Part shown: positions 44,300 through 53,025 of the stretch, in pieces | Layout of the letters: every line of letters begins with the position of its first letter | Position numbering within the stretch: the first letter of the stretch is position 1 | NCBI GenBank assembly: GCA_965250215.1 | Contig: CBDFNN010000004.1 | Location: 2,790,001 to 2,854,000 of the forward strand | DNA: 64,000 bases | Direction of reading: 5' to 3' | Source of the DNA: CBDFNN01 sp965250215 | GTDB taxonomy: Bacteria; Bacteroidota; Rhodothermia; Rhodothermales; DATKEJ01 | Program-made: the position numbers and the translations under genes | Notes under the pieces: model-generated | Databases searched by the model: none | What the model saw: the letters and a program-made list of their open reading frames with translations, nothing else | What the model was told of the DNA's origin: nothing

Positions 44300-45172
44300 T
44301 TACGATTGTTTCCTAAGAGTATTTACGACCACGTGCGGCCAGCGCACGCCAGCAAAATCGATCATGATTGTCTGGCTGTACTGCATCTGAATACTGCCGT
44401 TTTCCAAGGTTTCAATCCACACGATAACCCCCCAGGAAATGGCTTTAGCATTGGAGTTGCCAAAGGGGATATTGGTGATCCCGCCGTTGTTCGCCGTGGA
44501 GACGTCGAATGTCCAGGTATTCTTAATCTTCTGACCGTCGATGGCCTCGATCAGGGTTTGGTTGGGATTAAAAAGTTGAGGCAAAACCCTGGCCTCGAGT
44601 TCATTGTAGGGATCTAGGTATGGGCCGGTCTCCTTGGCCCCGGTTTTGAGATTGATCGGAGTGGTGTCGGCGATTCCGATCTTGGGCCCGCCCTCGCTAA
44701 AGGTCGCGGTGCCCATCATTTGCACGGTGTTACCGTGTGGAACACAGGCTTGCCGCACGATCGGGTTCGGATTGGCGCTATTTGGATCGGTTAGGTTTAA
44801 CCACATCCCGTTTTCAAAGTGTAGTCTGGGTCCTGCGGGCCGGTTATGGGGATCGCCTGGATTCACCTCGTTGACGATGAGGTCGTACTCTAGGCCAAAA
44901 CTCTCCTGCTGGCCTGCATCGCCACCCTTGTTAGGCGCTTCGTCGTTTGATATTTCAGGTGCCGAGCTAATGGTCATAGTCTCGTTAATCCGTTGAACCT
45001 CTAGTTGAAATACCTTGAACTGGCTAAGAGCCGCATTTTCTGTTGTTCCCGGACTCACCGGCGCGGTCGCATTGCTCGGCGTTAGCGGCACCGCAATGAT
45101 GTTCCAGCCATTTCCAGTCCCCTCCCATTTTCCGACGAGATTTTCAATAGGGCCTAATCCTGATTCTGCCAT
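44300..45172 (-). CDS. Beta-barrel (nitrobindin/heme-binding-like) protein of unknown function
   Basis: 290 aa from ATG 45172; 36 upstream codons in the open frame show no conserved feature. It begins GPIENLVGKWEGTGNGWNIIAVP, a lipocalin/nitrobindin-like first strand, and continues with LHFENGMWLNLTDP, IVRQACVPHGNTVQMMGTA, TWTFDVSTANNGGITNIPFG and the end IQMQYSQTIMIDFAGVRWPHVVVNTLRK. The pattern resembles a bacterial family annotated as heme-binding beta-barrel, but I cannot confirm a heme ligand. First gene of the island operon, so the promoter should lie at 45173-45395. No signal peptide. Confidence 0.6.
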   Translation of the reverse strand: MAESGLGPIENLVGKWEGTGNGWNIIAVPLTPSNATAPVSPGTTENAALSQFKVFQLEVQRINETMTISSAPEISNDEAPNKGGDAGQQESFGLEYDLIVNEVNPGDPHNRPAGPRLHFENGMWLNLTDPNSANPNPIVRQACVPHGNTVQMMGTATFSEGGPKIGIADTTPINLKTGAKETGPYLDPYNELEARVLPQLFNPNQTLIEAIDGQKIKNTWTFDVSTANNGGITNIPFGNSNAKAISWGVIVWIETLENGSIQMQYSQTIMIDFAGVRWPHVVVNTLRKQS

Positions 45173-45395
45173 AGTACTTCTGCGTTTTGTCAGTTGAGCG
45201 TTGTGACTTGGGTGATCGCACGCGAGGTTATGTCTTGTATATACTATGTTTGATGACATGAAGATAGCATGAAGATTCAATCAATTCCTGTATTGGCAAT
45301 TTCTCCATGCTTGTTTAGTTGATAATGATAGCATCGAATCAAGCAAGAATTCCTTCTTAACTATCTGTCTCCTTTGGTTTTATTGCTATGCAAGC
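45173..45395. other. Intergenic region upstream of the island operon
   Basis: 223 bp that must carry the promoter of the seven-gene operon. AT-rich near 45190-45370. No gene or clear hairpin was found. Confidence 0.5.
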
Positions 45396-45492
45396 CTATC
45401 GTCTCAACAGCGTGTCTGAGATAAGGAATGACAATCGATCCACCGACAAGCAAGGCCACATTCATCCTTCATCCAATTCCTCCGCTGAGTAG
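45396..45492. repeat. Right direct repeat of the island
   Basis: Partner of 35715-35808: the 27-bp core lies at ~45434-45462 and the 18-bp end at 45475-45492. A few 1-nt indels separate the copies. The following 92 bp to the cyclo-ligase start show no further feature. Confidence 0.85.
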
Positions 45493-45584
45493 CCTTCCTC
45501 AAGACAGTTTCCGATGTGGTAGTCAATGCAGTCATTGCGGCTTGCAAATATAATTACCTGACGTCCAAAGTATTAACTTCCAGA

Positions 45585-46178
45585 ATGGGAGATTTGAAAA
45601 AGGAATTTAGATCTAGAGCGTGTCAACAACGCCAACTATTGAAGAGTGACTTTCTGCAGAAAGCCAGCGTTCTCATATGCGAAAGCCTCAGTGGCTTGCC
45701 TAGTGTGAGGTCGGCACAGAATATCCTAGCCTTTTGGCCCATTGAAGGGAAAAACGAAATCGATCTTCGCAGCTTCATTCTGCATGAAAACGGATTGGGA
45801 AAATCGATTTTTCTACCGTCGATTAAAGAACCGACAGAAGGTCTCTTGACCATCCGACAGTTTTGCTCAACTACAAATCTTACTCCCGGCCCTTTTCATA
45901 CTTTAGAGCCGCTTGGGTCAGATGTACCAGCCGAGATTATCGATATTGTCATCGTTCCAGGTCTTCTATTCGATGAGCAGGGCTATCGAATAGGCTATGG
46001 CGGGGGTTTTTATGATCGACTTCTTTCATCAGTCAGATACGATTCACTCTCCATCGGAGTTTGTATAGATGAGTTCATACAAAGAGACCTAGCCCGAGAG
46101 ACTCATGATATCGCTGTAAAACTCGTTTTGAGTGAAGTCCGAACGATTGACCCCGCCAAGACTGTAACAGCTAAGTAA
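45585..46178 (+). CDS. 5-formyltetrahydrofolate cyclo-ligase
   Basis: 197 aa from ATG 45585 (MGDLKKEFRSRACQQRQ, the usual N-terminal helix); the open frame reaches 45516 but the extra 23 codons fit nothing in the family. Key blocks: ILAFWPIEGKNEIDLR, VIVPGLLFDEQGYRIGYGGGFYDRLL (ATP/folate loop) and SIGVCIDEF. It converts 5-formyl-THF to 5,10-methenyl-THF with ATP. Composition is back to host type immediately outside the island. Confidence 0.93.
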   Translation: MGDLKKEFRSRACQQRQLLKSDFLQKASVLICESLSGLPSVRSAQNILAFWPIEGKNEIDLRSFILHENGLGKSIFLPSIKEPTEGLLTIRQFCSTTNLTPGPFHTLEPLGSDVPAEIIDIVIVPGLLFDEQGYRIGYGGGFYDRLLSSVRYDSLSIGVCIDEFIQRDLARETHDIAVKLVLSEVRTIDPAKTVTAK

Positions 46179-46211
46179 AATCATCGTACTTTACGAAACA
46201 GCAGGACAATC

Positions 46212-46856
46212 ATGCCAAGGACGCGAACACGATATAAAGCCCACGAAGATCACTATGACGAGATCTCAGATTCAGATCTAGATATGGATCTCGATGCAAT
46301 CTCCGATGAGGACATCGATGAATTCCTTGAGATGGACGATGAGTCCGATAAGCCTGAAGGCTTTTGGAATCTTCAGATCATTGCTGGACTGACTATGATC
46401 GCCGCCGGGGGTGGCTATCTGGCTCAGCAACTAGGCTTCGCTTGGACCGCGATTGACCTCGCACTTCTCCTCCCTCCTCTTTTTGCACTTTCAGTTATTC
46501 TGATCGGCTTTGGCTTGATCAACAAAAAGAGTAAGAAGCGAAAGGCCAAGAAGATTGAAAAGAAGTACAAGAAGAAGCGCAGGAAAAATGTTGATGTGCG
46601 AATCGAACAGATCAATGTTGAGTCGGATGTAAAAAAACTAAGAAAGTCGCGGGACAAAAAAGTCTCTGGAGTAAGTGCTGGGATCGCGGAATACTTTGGA
46701 ATCGATCCTACCTTAGTTCGACTTCTCTTCGTAGCTGGAGCAATCTTTGGTTCTGGCGCCTCTATCCCTCTCTACATCATACTTTCCATGGTTCTAGAAA
46801 AGCCAGAAAAGTACAAGTCTCCGGATCGGATAACGATCATTCGAGAGAAAGGATAA
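46212..46856 (+). CDS. PspC-domain membrane protein
   Basis: 214 aa. An acidic N-terminal part (~1-50, Asp/Glu rich) is followed by two membrane helices (~55-105), a very basic stretch (KKSKKRKAKKIEKKYKKKRR), and a C-terminal PspC domain (KLRKSRDKKVSGVSAGIAEYFGIDPTLVRLLFVAGAIFG...YIILSMVLEKP). PspC-type proteins sit in the inner membrane and often sense envelope stress. 34 bp after the cyclo-ligase, probably same transcript. Confidence 0.88.
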   Translation: MPRTRTRYKAHEDHYDEISDSDLDMDLDAISDEDIDEFLEMDDESDKPEGFWNLQIIAGLTMIAAGGGYLAQQLGFAWTAIDLALLLPPLFALSVILIGFGLINKKSKKRKAKKIEKKYKKKRRKNVDVRIEQINVESDVKKLRKSRDKKVSGVSAGIAEYFGIDPTLVRLLFVAGAIFGSGASIPLYIILSMVLEKPEKYKSPDRITIIREKG

Positions 46857-46859
46857 GAC

Positions 46860-46901
46860 AGTCGTCAATAATGAGTCTTCAGCCCTCAGCTTTCATTCGT
46901 C
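46860..46901. repeat. Heptad tract between PspC and lytT genes, 6 units (AGTCNTC)
   Basis: Forty-two bases in exact 7-bp phase with consensus AGTCTTC/AGCCCTC, starting 4 bp after the PspC stop codon, in the gap between two convergent genes. Same core as the tract at 54053. Confidence 0.85.
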
Positions 46902-46926
46902 AGGAATAGACTTCCCTGATTCAGTT

Positions 46927-47622
46927 CTATTGCAATAGCTCAACTACTCTGTCTTTGTAAACTCGCCCGATCGGTATTTTCATTTCTCCAAGTTGTATCT
47001 CATTTGCTTTGATCAAAGTGACATGATCCTTGGAAATCAAAAATGACCGATGAACCCTAACAAAGCTCGTTTTTGGCAAGAGATTTTCTAGATCTGATAT
47101 TTTCTTTTGGCTAATAATTTTGCTACTTCCCTTATACACAATAGCATAGTTGCCACTCGCCTCGATGTAGACTATATCACTAAGATCTACTTTGTGCTGC
47201 TTCTTCTCATCTTTGATAAACACATATCCTTTCTCGCTAGGCGGCGACGGTCGCGAAGTTCTAGTGGCAATTGCCGATGCGGCTTTTTGCACCGCTTTGA
47301 AAAAGCGCTCGAAGTTAAATGGCTTTAACAGATAGTCAAGAATGTCATAGTTGTATCCTTCCAGTGCATATTCTTCGTGAGCAGATATTACGATCACAAG
47401 TGGAGGATTTTTCAAGCTCTGAAGGAAGGGAAAGCCCTTCAGTTTAGGCATGTTCAAATCAAGAAATATCAGATCTATCTGCTGTTCACTCAGTAATGGC
47501 ACGGCTTCGATAGCAGAGAAACAATTACCACAAAGATTCAAATAGTCGATTTCATTCGCGAAGCCTTCGATCAACTTGTGAGCGATGGGTTCATCATCTA
47601 TGATTAGATAATTGATATTCAT
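46927..47622 (-). CDS. LytTR-family response regulator
   Basis: 231 aa. Receiver domain with acidic pair DD (residues 9-10), phosphoacceptor Asp55 (LIFLDLNMPK) and the lysine in LLKPFNF. The LytTR DNA-binding domain (~125-231) has KVDLSDIVYIEASGNYAIVYK and FVRVHRSFLISKDHV. Its ATG overlaps by 1 nt the original stop codon of the kinase gene (TAATG), so the pair was once tightly coupled. Likely controls the divergent ABC/peptidase operon. Confidence 0.93.
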   Translation of the reverse strand: MNINYLIIDDEPIAHKLIEGFANEIDYLNLCGNCFSAIEAVPLLSEQQIDLIFLDLNMPKLKGFPFLQSLKNPPLVIVISAHEEYALEGYNYDILDYLLKPFNFERFFKAVQKAASAIATRTSRPSPPSEKGYVFIKDEKKQHKVDLSDIVYIEASGNYAIVYKGSSKIISQKKISDLENLLPKTSFVRVHRSFLISKDHVTLIKANEIQLGEMKIPIGRVYKDRVVELLQ

Positions 47623-47687
47623 TAGAGCTCGATTCTAACGCTTGATTTGTATTGACCCTCCGATCGGTCCATTAGGAATTGATGTTT

Positions 47688-48383
47688 CTAAGGGAAAAGG
47701 AGTTCCAGACGCCGGCTAAGGTTTTCGATTCCGATACCCTTCTTTATTGACTGGGCCTCTCGAGGATCGAAATTATTCTCGATCTCAATAAAGAGCGAGT
47801 CGGACTTAGTCTCAAGTCGAAACCTAATAAATGGATTATCAGGACTTGTATCCATTCCGTGTTTGAACGCATTCTCTAAGAGATTGATAAATAGGAGCGG
47901 AGGAATACGCTGATTCTCATCCTCGACCTCCTTCTCGAAGTGAATTTCTATTTTATGGTGATAACGAAGTTTTTGAAGCTTGATAAAATTCTCCAGGTAG
48001 CTAAGCTCATCTTTTACAGCAATGGAATCTTTGCGACCTTCGTAGATCGTAAAGCGCATCATTTCAGAAAGGCTGTAGATGACATCTTCCGTTTTCTCCG
48101 ACTTTTCGACGGCTAGGCCATAGAGGTTATTCAGGGTATTGAAGAAAAAGTGTGGATTGATCTGACTCTTCAGCAAGTTCAATTCAGATCTCAATGTTTC
48201 TTCGTTCAGCTGCGCAATTTCTTGCCGCTGTCTGTAGCGATCGTTGACAAGATAGAAGATGGGTATCATCAAGGAAACGCATAGAATGACCAGCAATAGT
48301 TCAGAATTATCGTTGACGAAGGTCAGCAATACAATACCCAGGTAAACACTGAGATACAGAAGGGCTTTAAGAACTGACTTCAT
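47688..48383 (-). CDS. LytS-type sensor histidine kinase, C-terminus cut by an in-frame amber codon
   Basis: 231 aa as read. Two membrane helices (~5-47), then a His_kinase domain with the H-box LKSQINPHFFFNTLNNLYG (His78), the N-box LLFINLLENAFKHGMD and the G-box GIGIENLSRRLELLFP. Reading stops at TAG (47688-47690), but the same frame continues for 21 sense codons (KHQFLMDRSEGQY...) to TAA at 47622-47624, which overlaps the regulator's ATG. The downstream part is exactly the last strand expected for this family. So it is a recent nonsense change, a sequencing error, or a read-through; the truncated domain lacks its final beta strand. Confidence 0.88.
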   Translation of the reverse strand: MKSVLKALLYLSVYLGIVLLTFVNDNSELLLVILCVSLMIPIFYLVNDRYRQRQEIAQLNEETLRSELNLLKSQINPHFFFNTLNNLYGLAVEKSEKTEDVIYSLSEMMRFTIYEGRKDSIAVKDELSYLENFIKLQKLRYHHKIEIHFEKEVEDENQRIPPLLFINLLENAFKHGMDTSPDNPFIRFRLETKSDSLFIEIENNFDPREAQSIKKGIGIENLSRRLELLFP

Positions 48384-48467
48384 CTTTGCTCGACGCTAAT
48401 TAGTTGCTGTTCATCAAGATATAGACCCGAGAAATCATGATTATCAGCGATTTCGGCAGTTCAACAT

Positions 48468-48517
48468 GATTTAGGCGTCGTTCATCAGGGAGTCGAATAT
48501 TTCGGATTCGATTTAGG
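48468..48517. promoter_or_regulatory. Direct repeats in the divergent kinase/ABC promoter region
   Basis: GATTTAGG occurs at 48468-48475 and 48510-48517 (42-bp spacing, about four helical turns), and GTTCATCA occurs twice in the same 166-bp gap. LytTR regulators bind paired direct repeats, so these are candidate operators. Sequence-only guess. Confidence 0.3.
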
Positions 48518-48549
48518 TATGCTTGTAGCATGAAACACAGAGGAAAATT

Positions 48550-49443
48550 ATGCTGACTATTAGAAACCTGTCAAAGACATATAACAATGGAGTCGAGGCT
48601 CTAAAGTCCGTCTCACTCGATATTGGAGTCGGAATGTTTGGTCTACTTGGGCCGAATGGTGCGGGCAAATCCACCCTAATGAAGACGATTGCAACCTTGC
48701 AAGACCCAAGCCACGGTCAGATCTCACTAGACAACAAAGACATCCTAAAAAACCCCAATGTTTTGAGGGAATGCCTTGGCTATTTGCCACAAGAGTTTGG
48801 AGTCTATCCAAAAATATCGGCTTATGATCTTCTCAATCACATCGCCCTATTAAAAGGTGTCTTGAATGATTCTGAGCGAAAGACCCAAATTGAGGCCTTG
48901 CTCCATCAGACAAATCTATCCGATGTTCGACACAAGGCGGTGAGTTCATATTCCGGTGGAATGAAGCAACGATTTGGGATTGCTCAGACCTTATTAGGTG
49001 ACCCCAAACTGATAATTGTCGATGAACCTACAGCTGGACTAGATCCTGAAGAACGAAATCGATTTCACAATCTTCTTAGCGAGATAGGCGAAAACAAAAT
49101 TGTCATCCTTTCCACGCACATCGTAGAGGATGTACGCCAGCTATGTCCGCAAATGGCCATTCTTAGCAAGGGCGAAGTTGTGGCTATCGGTAGGCCAAAA
49201 GAGCTTATCGATGAACTAAATGGAAGTATCTGGAGATCGGTCGTTCTGAAAAGCGAGGTAGAGCGATATAAAGACAATTTCAATGTTATTTCAACTCGAC
49301 TGAACTCTGGGAAAACACTTCTCACAGTCTACTCTGAATTCCAACCAGAACTTGGTTTCGAGCCCGTAATTCCAGACTTAGAAGACGTGTATTTCGCAAC
49401 GCTTTCCATGGAGAAAGAAGTAGCTGGAGCGGCCCATGTTTAG
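48550..49443 (+). CDS. ABC transporter ATP-binding protein
   Basis: 297 aa. Walker A GPNGAGKST (~residues 34-42), Q-loop region YLPQEFGVYP, signature SYSGGMKQR, Walker B LIIVDEPTAGLD and the H-loop ILSTHIVEDV. The ~80 residues after the domain are typical of the drug/lipid-exporter (CcmA-like) subgroup. It overlaps the next gene by 8 bp; together they form an exporter with a fused peptidase. It is divergent from the LytS/LytT pair. Confidence 0.95.
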   Translation: MLTIRNLSKTYNNGVEALKSVSLDIGVGMFGLLGPNGAGKSTLMKTIATLQDPSHGQISLDNKDILKNPNVLRECLGYLPQEFGVYPKISAYDLLNHIALLKGVLNDSERKTQIEALLHQTNLSDVRHKAVSSYSGGMKQRFGIAQTLLGDPKLIIVDEPTAGLDPEERNRFHNLLSEIGENKIVILSTHIVEDVRQLCPQMAILSKGEVVAIGRPKELIDELNGSIWRSVVLKSEVERYKDNFNVISTRLNSGKTLLTVYSEFQPELGFEPVIPDLEDVYFATLSMEKEVAGAAHV

Positions 49444-52400
49444 CAAGCTTCTCCTGTTCGAATTGAACTACTATAGCAGGCAGCCGATATTCTGGCTTGC
49501 CTTTCTCTTCTCCGTCTTTTCCGGAGCGATGGTACTTACAAGCACACCCTATATCGTAAATCATAAAAACTCCCCCTTCTCGATCATTGATGCGATGCTG
49601 AAGATATCAGCTATCTCGACTGTTTTTGCTACGGGATTTATTGGCGCATCCTCACTCCTCAGAGATTCCGAAAAAAACTTTGAGTCGATCATTTTTTCGA
49701 CTCCTATAGACAAGTTTCAATACCTAGGTGTCCGCTTTCTCGGATTGTTTCTCAGCGTCCTCAGCCTTCATCTTGTCTTTGTCGTTGCTATGATGATCTC
49801 CACCTGGTCGATGGAATTGGGCGATACAGGACCATTTCGCATCCTCGATTACGTGTTTGGCATTTTCGTTGTACTAGCACCAAACGTACTACTCACCTCC
49901 TCCATCATTTTTGGGACGGCGATGCTACAACGAAAGCTTATTCCCATATACGTCGTAACACTGCTACTTTTCATTCTGTACGTTCTGGCATCTATGCTTG
50001 GAAATTCTCCACTCATGGCGATGTCCTCTCCATTTGTAGAAGAAGGCGGCGGTATCTCATCGCTCTTAGATCCCTTTGCCGTCATACCCTTTTTTGAACA
50101 AACAGCTTTTTGGAGTGCAGAAGACAAAAACGTCCTACTACCAGAACTGCAGGGCGCCTTCCTCTATAACCGTCTAATTTGGTTAAGCATCGCGATTTCA
50201 GCATTCGCCTTTACTTATCATCGCTTCCAATTCAAGGCAATGACTAGTAAAGCCCTGAAGAAGAACAAGCAGGAAAGAGAGCTACCGAAATTATCGAAGC
50301 TAGCAATAGTTGCTGCGAATACTAAAGATCACCAATTCAGTCTCAAGACTTTCCTCTCCAAAATTAAGATCGAATACCTTTCGGTCATTAAAGGCGTCAC
50401 CTTCATTGTTATCTCACTTCTAATCGTCGGATTTCTATTAATAACTCTATTCGAGCAGATAACGAGAGGTCCTTTGGATCAAAGCTCCTACTATCCACTG
50501 ACGGAGTTAATTCTAGAAATACTTCAGGACCCGCTCTCGAAGGCAGGATTATTTGTAACCATCTTCTATGCCGTTGAACTCTATTGGAATGAGCGATCCA
50601 ACAGAATGGAAATGATCATCGATGCGAGCCCTGCAGGAAATGGTCTCTTCTTCTTGAGCAAGTTTGCCAGCCTCGTAGCCATCTGCTTTACACTTATCCT
50701 CGTGGCCATCTTTACAGCGGTTCTTTTCCAGCTCAGCCATGGCCATTTTGATGTTAAACCCTTCTTGTACCTTCGTCTTTTTTACTATTCTGGTCTATTA
50801 CTTGTACTTATTGGAGGATTGACTCTGGTTTTACAACGATTCGCAAAAAACAAAGCGATCGGTCTTGGACTGGGAGCCTGTATTCTCCTAATCCCAAAAG
50901 TTCTGGGTTATTTCGAAATAGCCTATCCCACAACGATTTATGCCTACAGCCCTAGATTTATCTTCTCAGACATGGCAAGTCTTGCATTTCATAGCGAGGC
51001 CTACGGCTACGTTTCTCTGTACTGGTTCGCTTTTCTGGTTCTGCTATCCGTCCTAGCAATTAAGTACTGGAAGAGAGGAAATTCCAATAGGTCCGAAGTA
51101 CTATCAAGATGGCCAAAAGGCGTGGCTTTCATGTCGGCCTTTCTCTTTCTAGGAAGTGGCAGCTATTTATACTATCAGTATCACATTCTGAATCCTAGGT
51201 CGACACAGGATGAGCGAATTGCGTACCGCGCCTACTATGAAAAGACCTACTCGCCGTTTAGCGATTTGGCTCAACCTACTATTACTAGGATTGATGTAGA
51301 TGTAGATATATACCCCGACAAGCGTCACTATCATGCGAATGGTCGATTTGTTTTTGAAAACAAGAGCGATGAGCCCATTGATCGACTCATGATATCGATG
51401 CAGAAAGTTAATACACTTGAATACAGCATTGATCTCGAAAATGCCGATCTAGAATCCAAAAATGAGATTGATCAGGTCATGTGGTACAAGCTGGATGAGC
51501 CGCTCATGCCATTAGATTCCTCAGAGCTGAGCTACTCGATAGATATTACTCGAAGCTCCTTCTCGCGCCTTGATGGAGAGAACTACGTCACCGCAGGTGG
51601 CTCCTACTTTGAACTTGAGGACTATCTCCCCTTCTTCGGTTATTTGCCGACGCAAGAATTGAATGATCCCACTAACCGCAAGGATCACGACTTGCCCGAA
51701 GCCCGATATACGAGACCTGAAGAAGCCGATAGCCTCTATGCCGAGGATTGGATCTATTTTTCCTCACGTATCACTACCTCCGAAAATCAGACAGCAGTAA
51801 CAATTGGCGAGCTCATTGATGAAGGGCAAGAAAATGGTCGAAACTACTTCCGGTATGAAACCGATCAGAAAGTAGAGCGAGTATTTCCTATCACCTCGGC
51901 CGTATTCTCCAAATCGAAGAAGCTCTACAAGGGGGTGGAAATGAAAATCTTCCATTCACCACAGCACGATAAGGACAATGAACAACTGTTCAGCGCGCTC
52001 GAAAGTGGCCTCGATTATTTCAACGCAAATTTTGCGCCCTACACCTTCAAGAGCTTCAAAATAGTTGAGCTGCCATATTTTTCCTCCGAGCAATCATTTG
52101 GCGCAGCATTCCCAGGTATGTATGGAGGAGTTGAAAACAGATTCTTCAATCTGAACACCGAAGGCTACGAGCGAAATCAATCCCTGCGTGGAGTGATTCA
52201 TGAGTTCTCTCACCAGTATTGGGGTATGTACATCACTCCTCAAGCAATTGGCGGCTACTCGATGCTGACGGAGGTTCTCGCGAAGTATTCAGAGCTTGTC
52301 TTGCAGGAAAAACTCTATGGAAAGTACTCGAATAACAAGGAGCTCAAGCAATCCATAGACATCTACTTACGTAACCGTTCTCGAGATTCGGAGACTGAAA

Positions 52401-52981
52401 AACCTCTATACAGTATTGGTTCCAAGCCCCTGATTTATTATGCCAAAGGCCTCCATTCTATGACGGCACTTCGCGATCTATTGGGTGAAGAGAAGATAAA
52501 CTTGGCGCTACGCAACTTGCTTAGCAAGTATCGGCACCCACATTATCCCAGCTCTCTAAATCTCCTAGACGAATTCTATTCTGTTGCTGATTCCAGTCAA
52601 ATTCCAATAATTAATGATCTTTTTAAGCGAGTGGTATTTCATGATTTGAAGATTGCCTCCGTCGCAATGATCGAAGAAGATGGCGAATTTAAAGTTGACG
52701 TCGATATCCAGGCCTTTAAAAAGGTCTTGGATGAAAAGACTAATACGGAGTTCAAAGAAGCGATAAGCGATAGTATCGAAGTTGCTTTGTATTCAGGCAT
52801 TCCAGATGCAGAGAATGAGAACATGATTGTCCTTAAGAAAATTTACCTGAATAATGAGATAAGCTCAGTTCAGTTATCGAGCGATACGAAACCAGCTTAT
52901 ATAAAGATTGACCCCAACATGTATCGCATAGATCGTATGACAGCTGATAATAGCATGGAAATATTGGAATCTCGAAAATAG
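49436..52981 (+). CDS. ABC transporter permease fused to M1-family aminopeptidase
   Basis: 1181 aa. The first ~580 residues carry two sets of about six membrane helices, an ABC-2-like permease. The C-terminal ~550 residues are an M1-type peptidase domain outside the membrane: GAAFPGMYGGVEN (GAMEN-like region), zinc motif HEFSH (residues 922-926) with the third ligand Glu946, and a late Tyr-rich segment. The spacing HEXXH-x19-E fits the Bacteroidota ABC-fused subgroup rather than classic M1 (x18). It may process or release a peptide while the transporter moves it, but substrate is unknown. Confidence 0.9.
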   Translation: MFSKLLLFELNYYSRQPIFWLAFLFSVFSGAMVLTSTPYIVNHKNSPFSIIDAMLKISAISTVFATGFIGASSLLRDSEKNFESIIFSTPIDKFQYLGVRFLGLFLSVLSLHLVFVVAMMISTWSMELGDTGPFRILDYVFGIFVVLAPNVLLTSSIIFGTAMLQRKLIPIYVVTLLLFILYVLASMLGNSPLMAMSSPFVEEGGGISSLLDPFAVIPFFEQTAFWSAEDKNVLLPELQGAFLYNRLIWLSIAISAFAFTYHRFQFKAMTSKALKKNKQERELPKLSKLAIVAANTKDHQFSLKTFLSKIKIEYLSVIKGVTFIVISLLIVGFLLITLFEQITRGPLDQSSYYPLTELILEILQDPLSKAGLFVTIFYAVELYWNERSNRMEMIIDASPAGNGLFFLSKFASLVAICFTLILVAIFTAVLFQLSHGHFDVKPFLYLRLFYYSGLLLVLIGGLTLVLQRFAKNKAIGLGLGACILLIPKVLGYFEIAYPTTIYAYSPRFIFSDMASLAFHSEAYGYVSLYWFAFLVLLSVLAIKYWKRGNSNRSEVLSRWPKGVAFMSAFLFLGSGSYLYYQYHILNPRSTQDERIAYRAYYEKTYSPFSDLAQPTITRIDVDVDIYPDKRHYHANGRFVFENKSDEPIDRLMISMQKVNTLEYSIDLENADLESKNEIDQVMWYKLDEPLMPLDSSELSYSIDITRSSFSRLDGENYVTAGGSYFELEDYLPFFGYLPTQELNDPTNRKDHDLPEARYTRPEEADSLYAEDWIYFSSRITTSENQTAVTIGELIDEGQENGRNYFRYETDQKVERVFPITSAVFSKSKKLYKGVEMKIFHSPQHDKDNEQLFSALESGLDYFNANFAPYTFKSFKIVELPYFSSEQSFGAAFPGMYGGVENRFFNLNTEGYERNQSLRGVIHEFSHQYWGMYITPQAIGGYSMLTEVLAKYSELVLQEKLYGKYSNNKELKQSIDIYLRNRSRDSETEKPLYSIGSKPLIYYAKGLHSMTALRDLLGEEKINLALRNLLSKYRHPHYPSSLNLLDEFYSVADSSQIPIINDLFKRVVFHDLKIASVAMIEEDGEFKVDVDIQAFKKVLDEKTNTEFKEAISDSIEVALYSGIPDAENENMIVLKKIYLNNEISSVQLSSDTKPAYIKIDPNMYRIDRMTADNSMEILESRK

Positions 52982-53025
52982 GTAGCGCAGTTGACTCATC
53001 ACAAATTCCTGTACCTTGAAGCAAT

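Larger units (their letters stand above)
35715..45492. mobile_element. Putative GC-rich genomic island bounded by direct repeats
   Basis: Seven minus-strand genes lie between two ~95-bp imperfect direct repeats. The inside is clearly more GC-rich: 37 of 60 bases at 42961-43020 against 26 of 60 in host sequence at 58561-58620. Inside genes mostly have purine-rich Shine-Dalgarno sequences (AGGAGG before the DNase II-like gene, GGAGAGG before the GMC gene), unlike most neighbours. No integrase, transposase or tRNA is present, so the transfer mechanism is unknown. Confidence 0.65.

Noticed and set aside
44285..44301. Terminator-like CCCGTCTCCGGG followed by TTTTT on the + strand
   Set aside because: No + strand gene precedes it, and it overlaps the end of the minus-strand beta-barrel gene.
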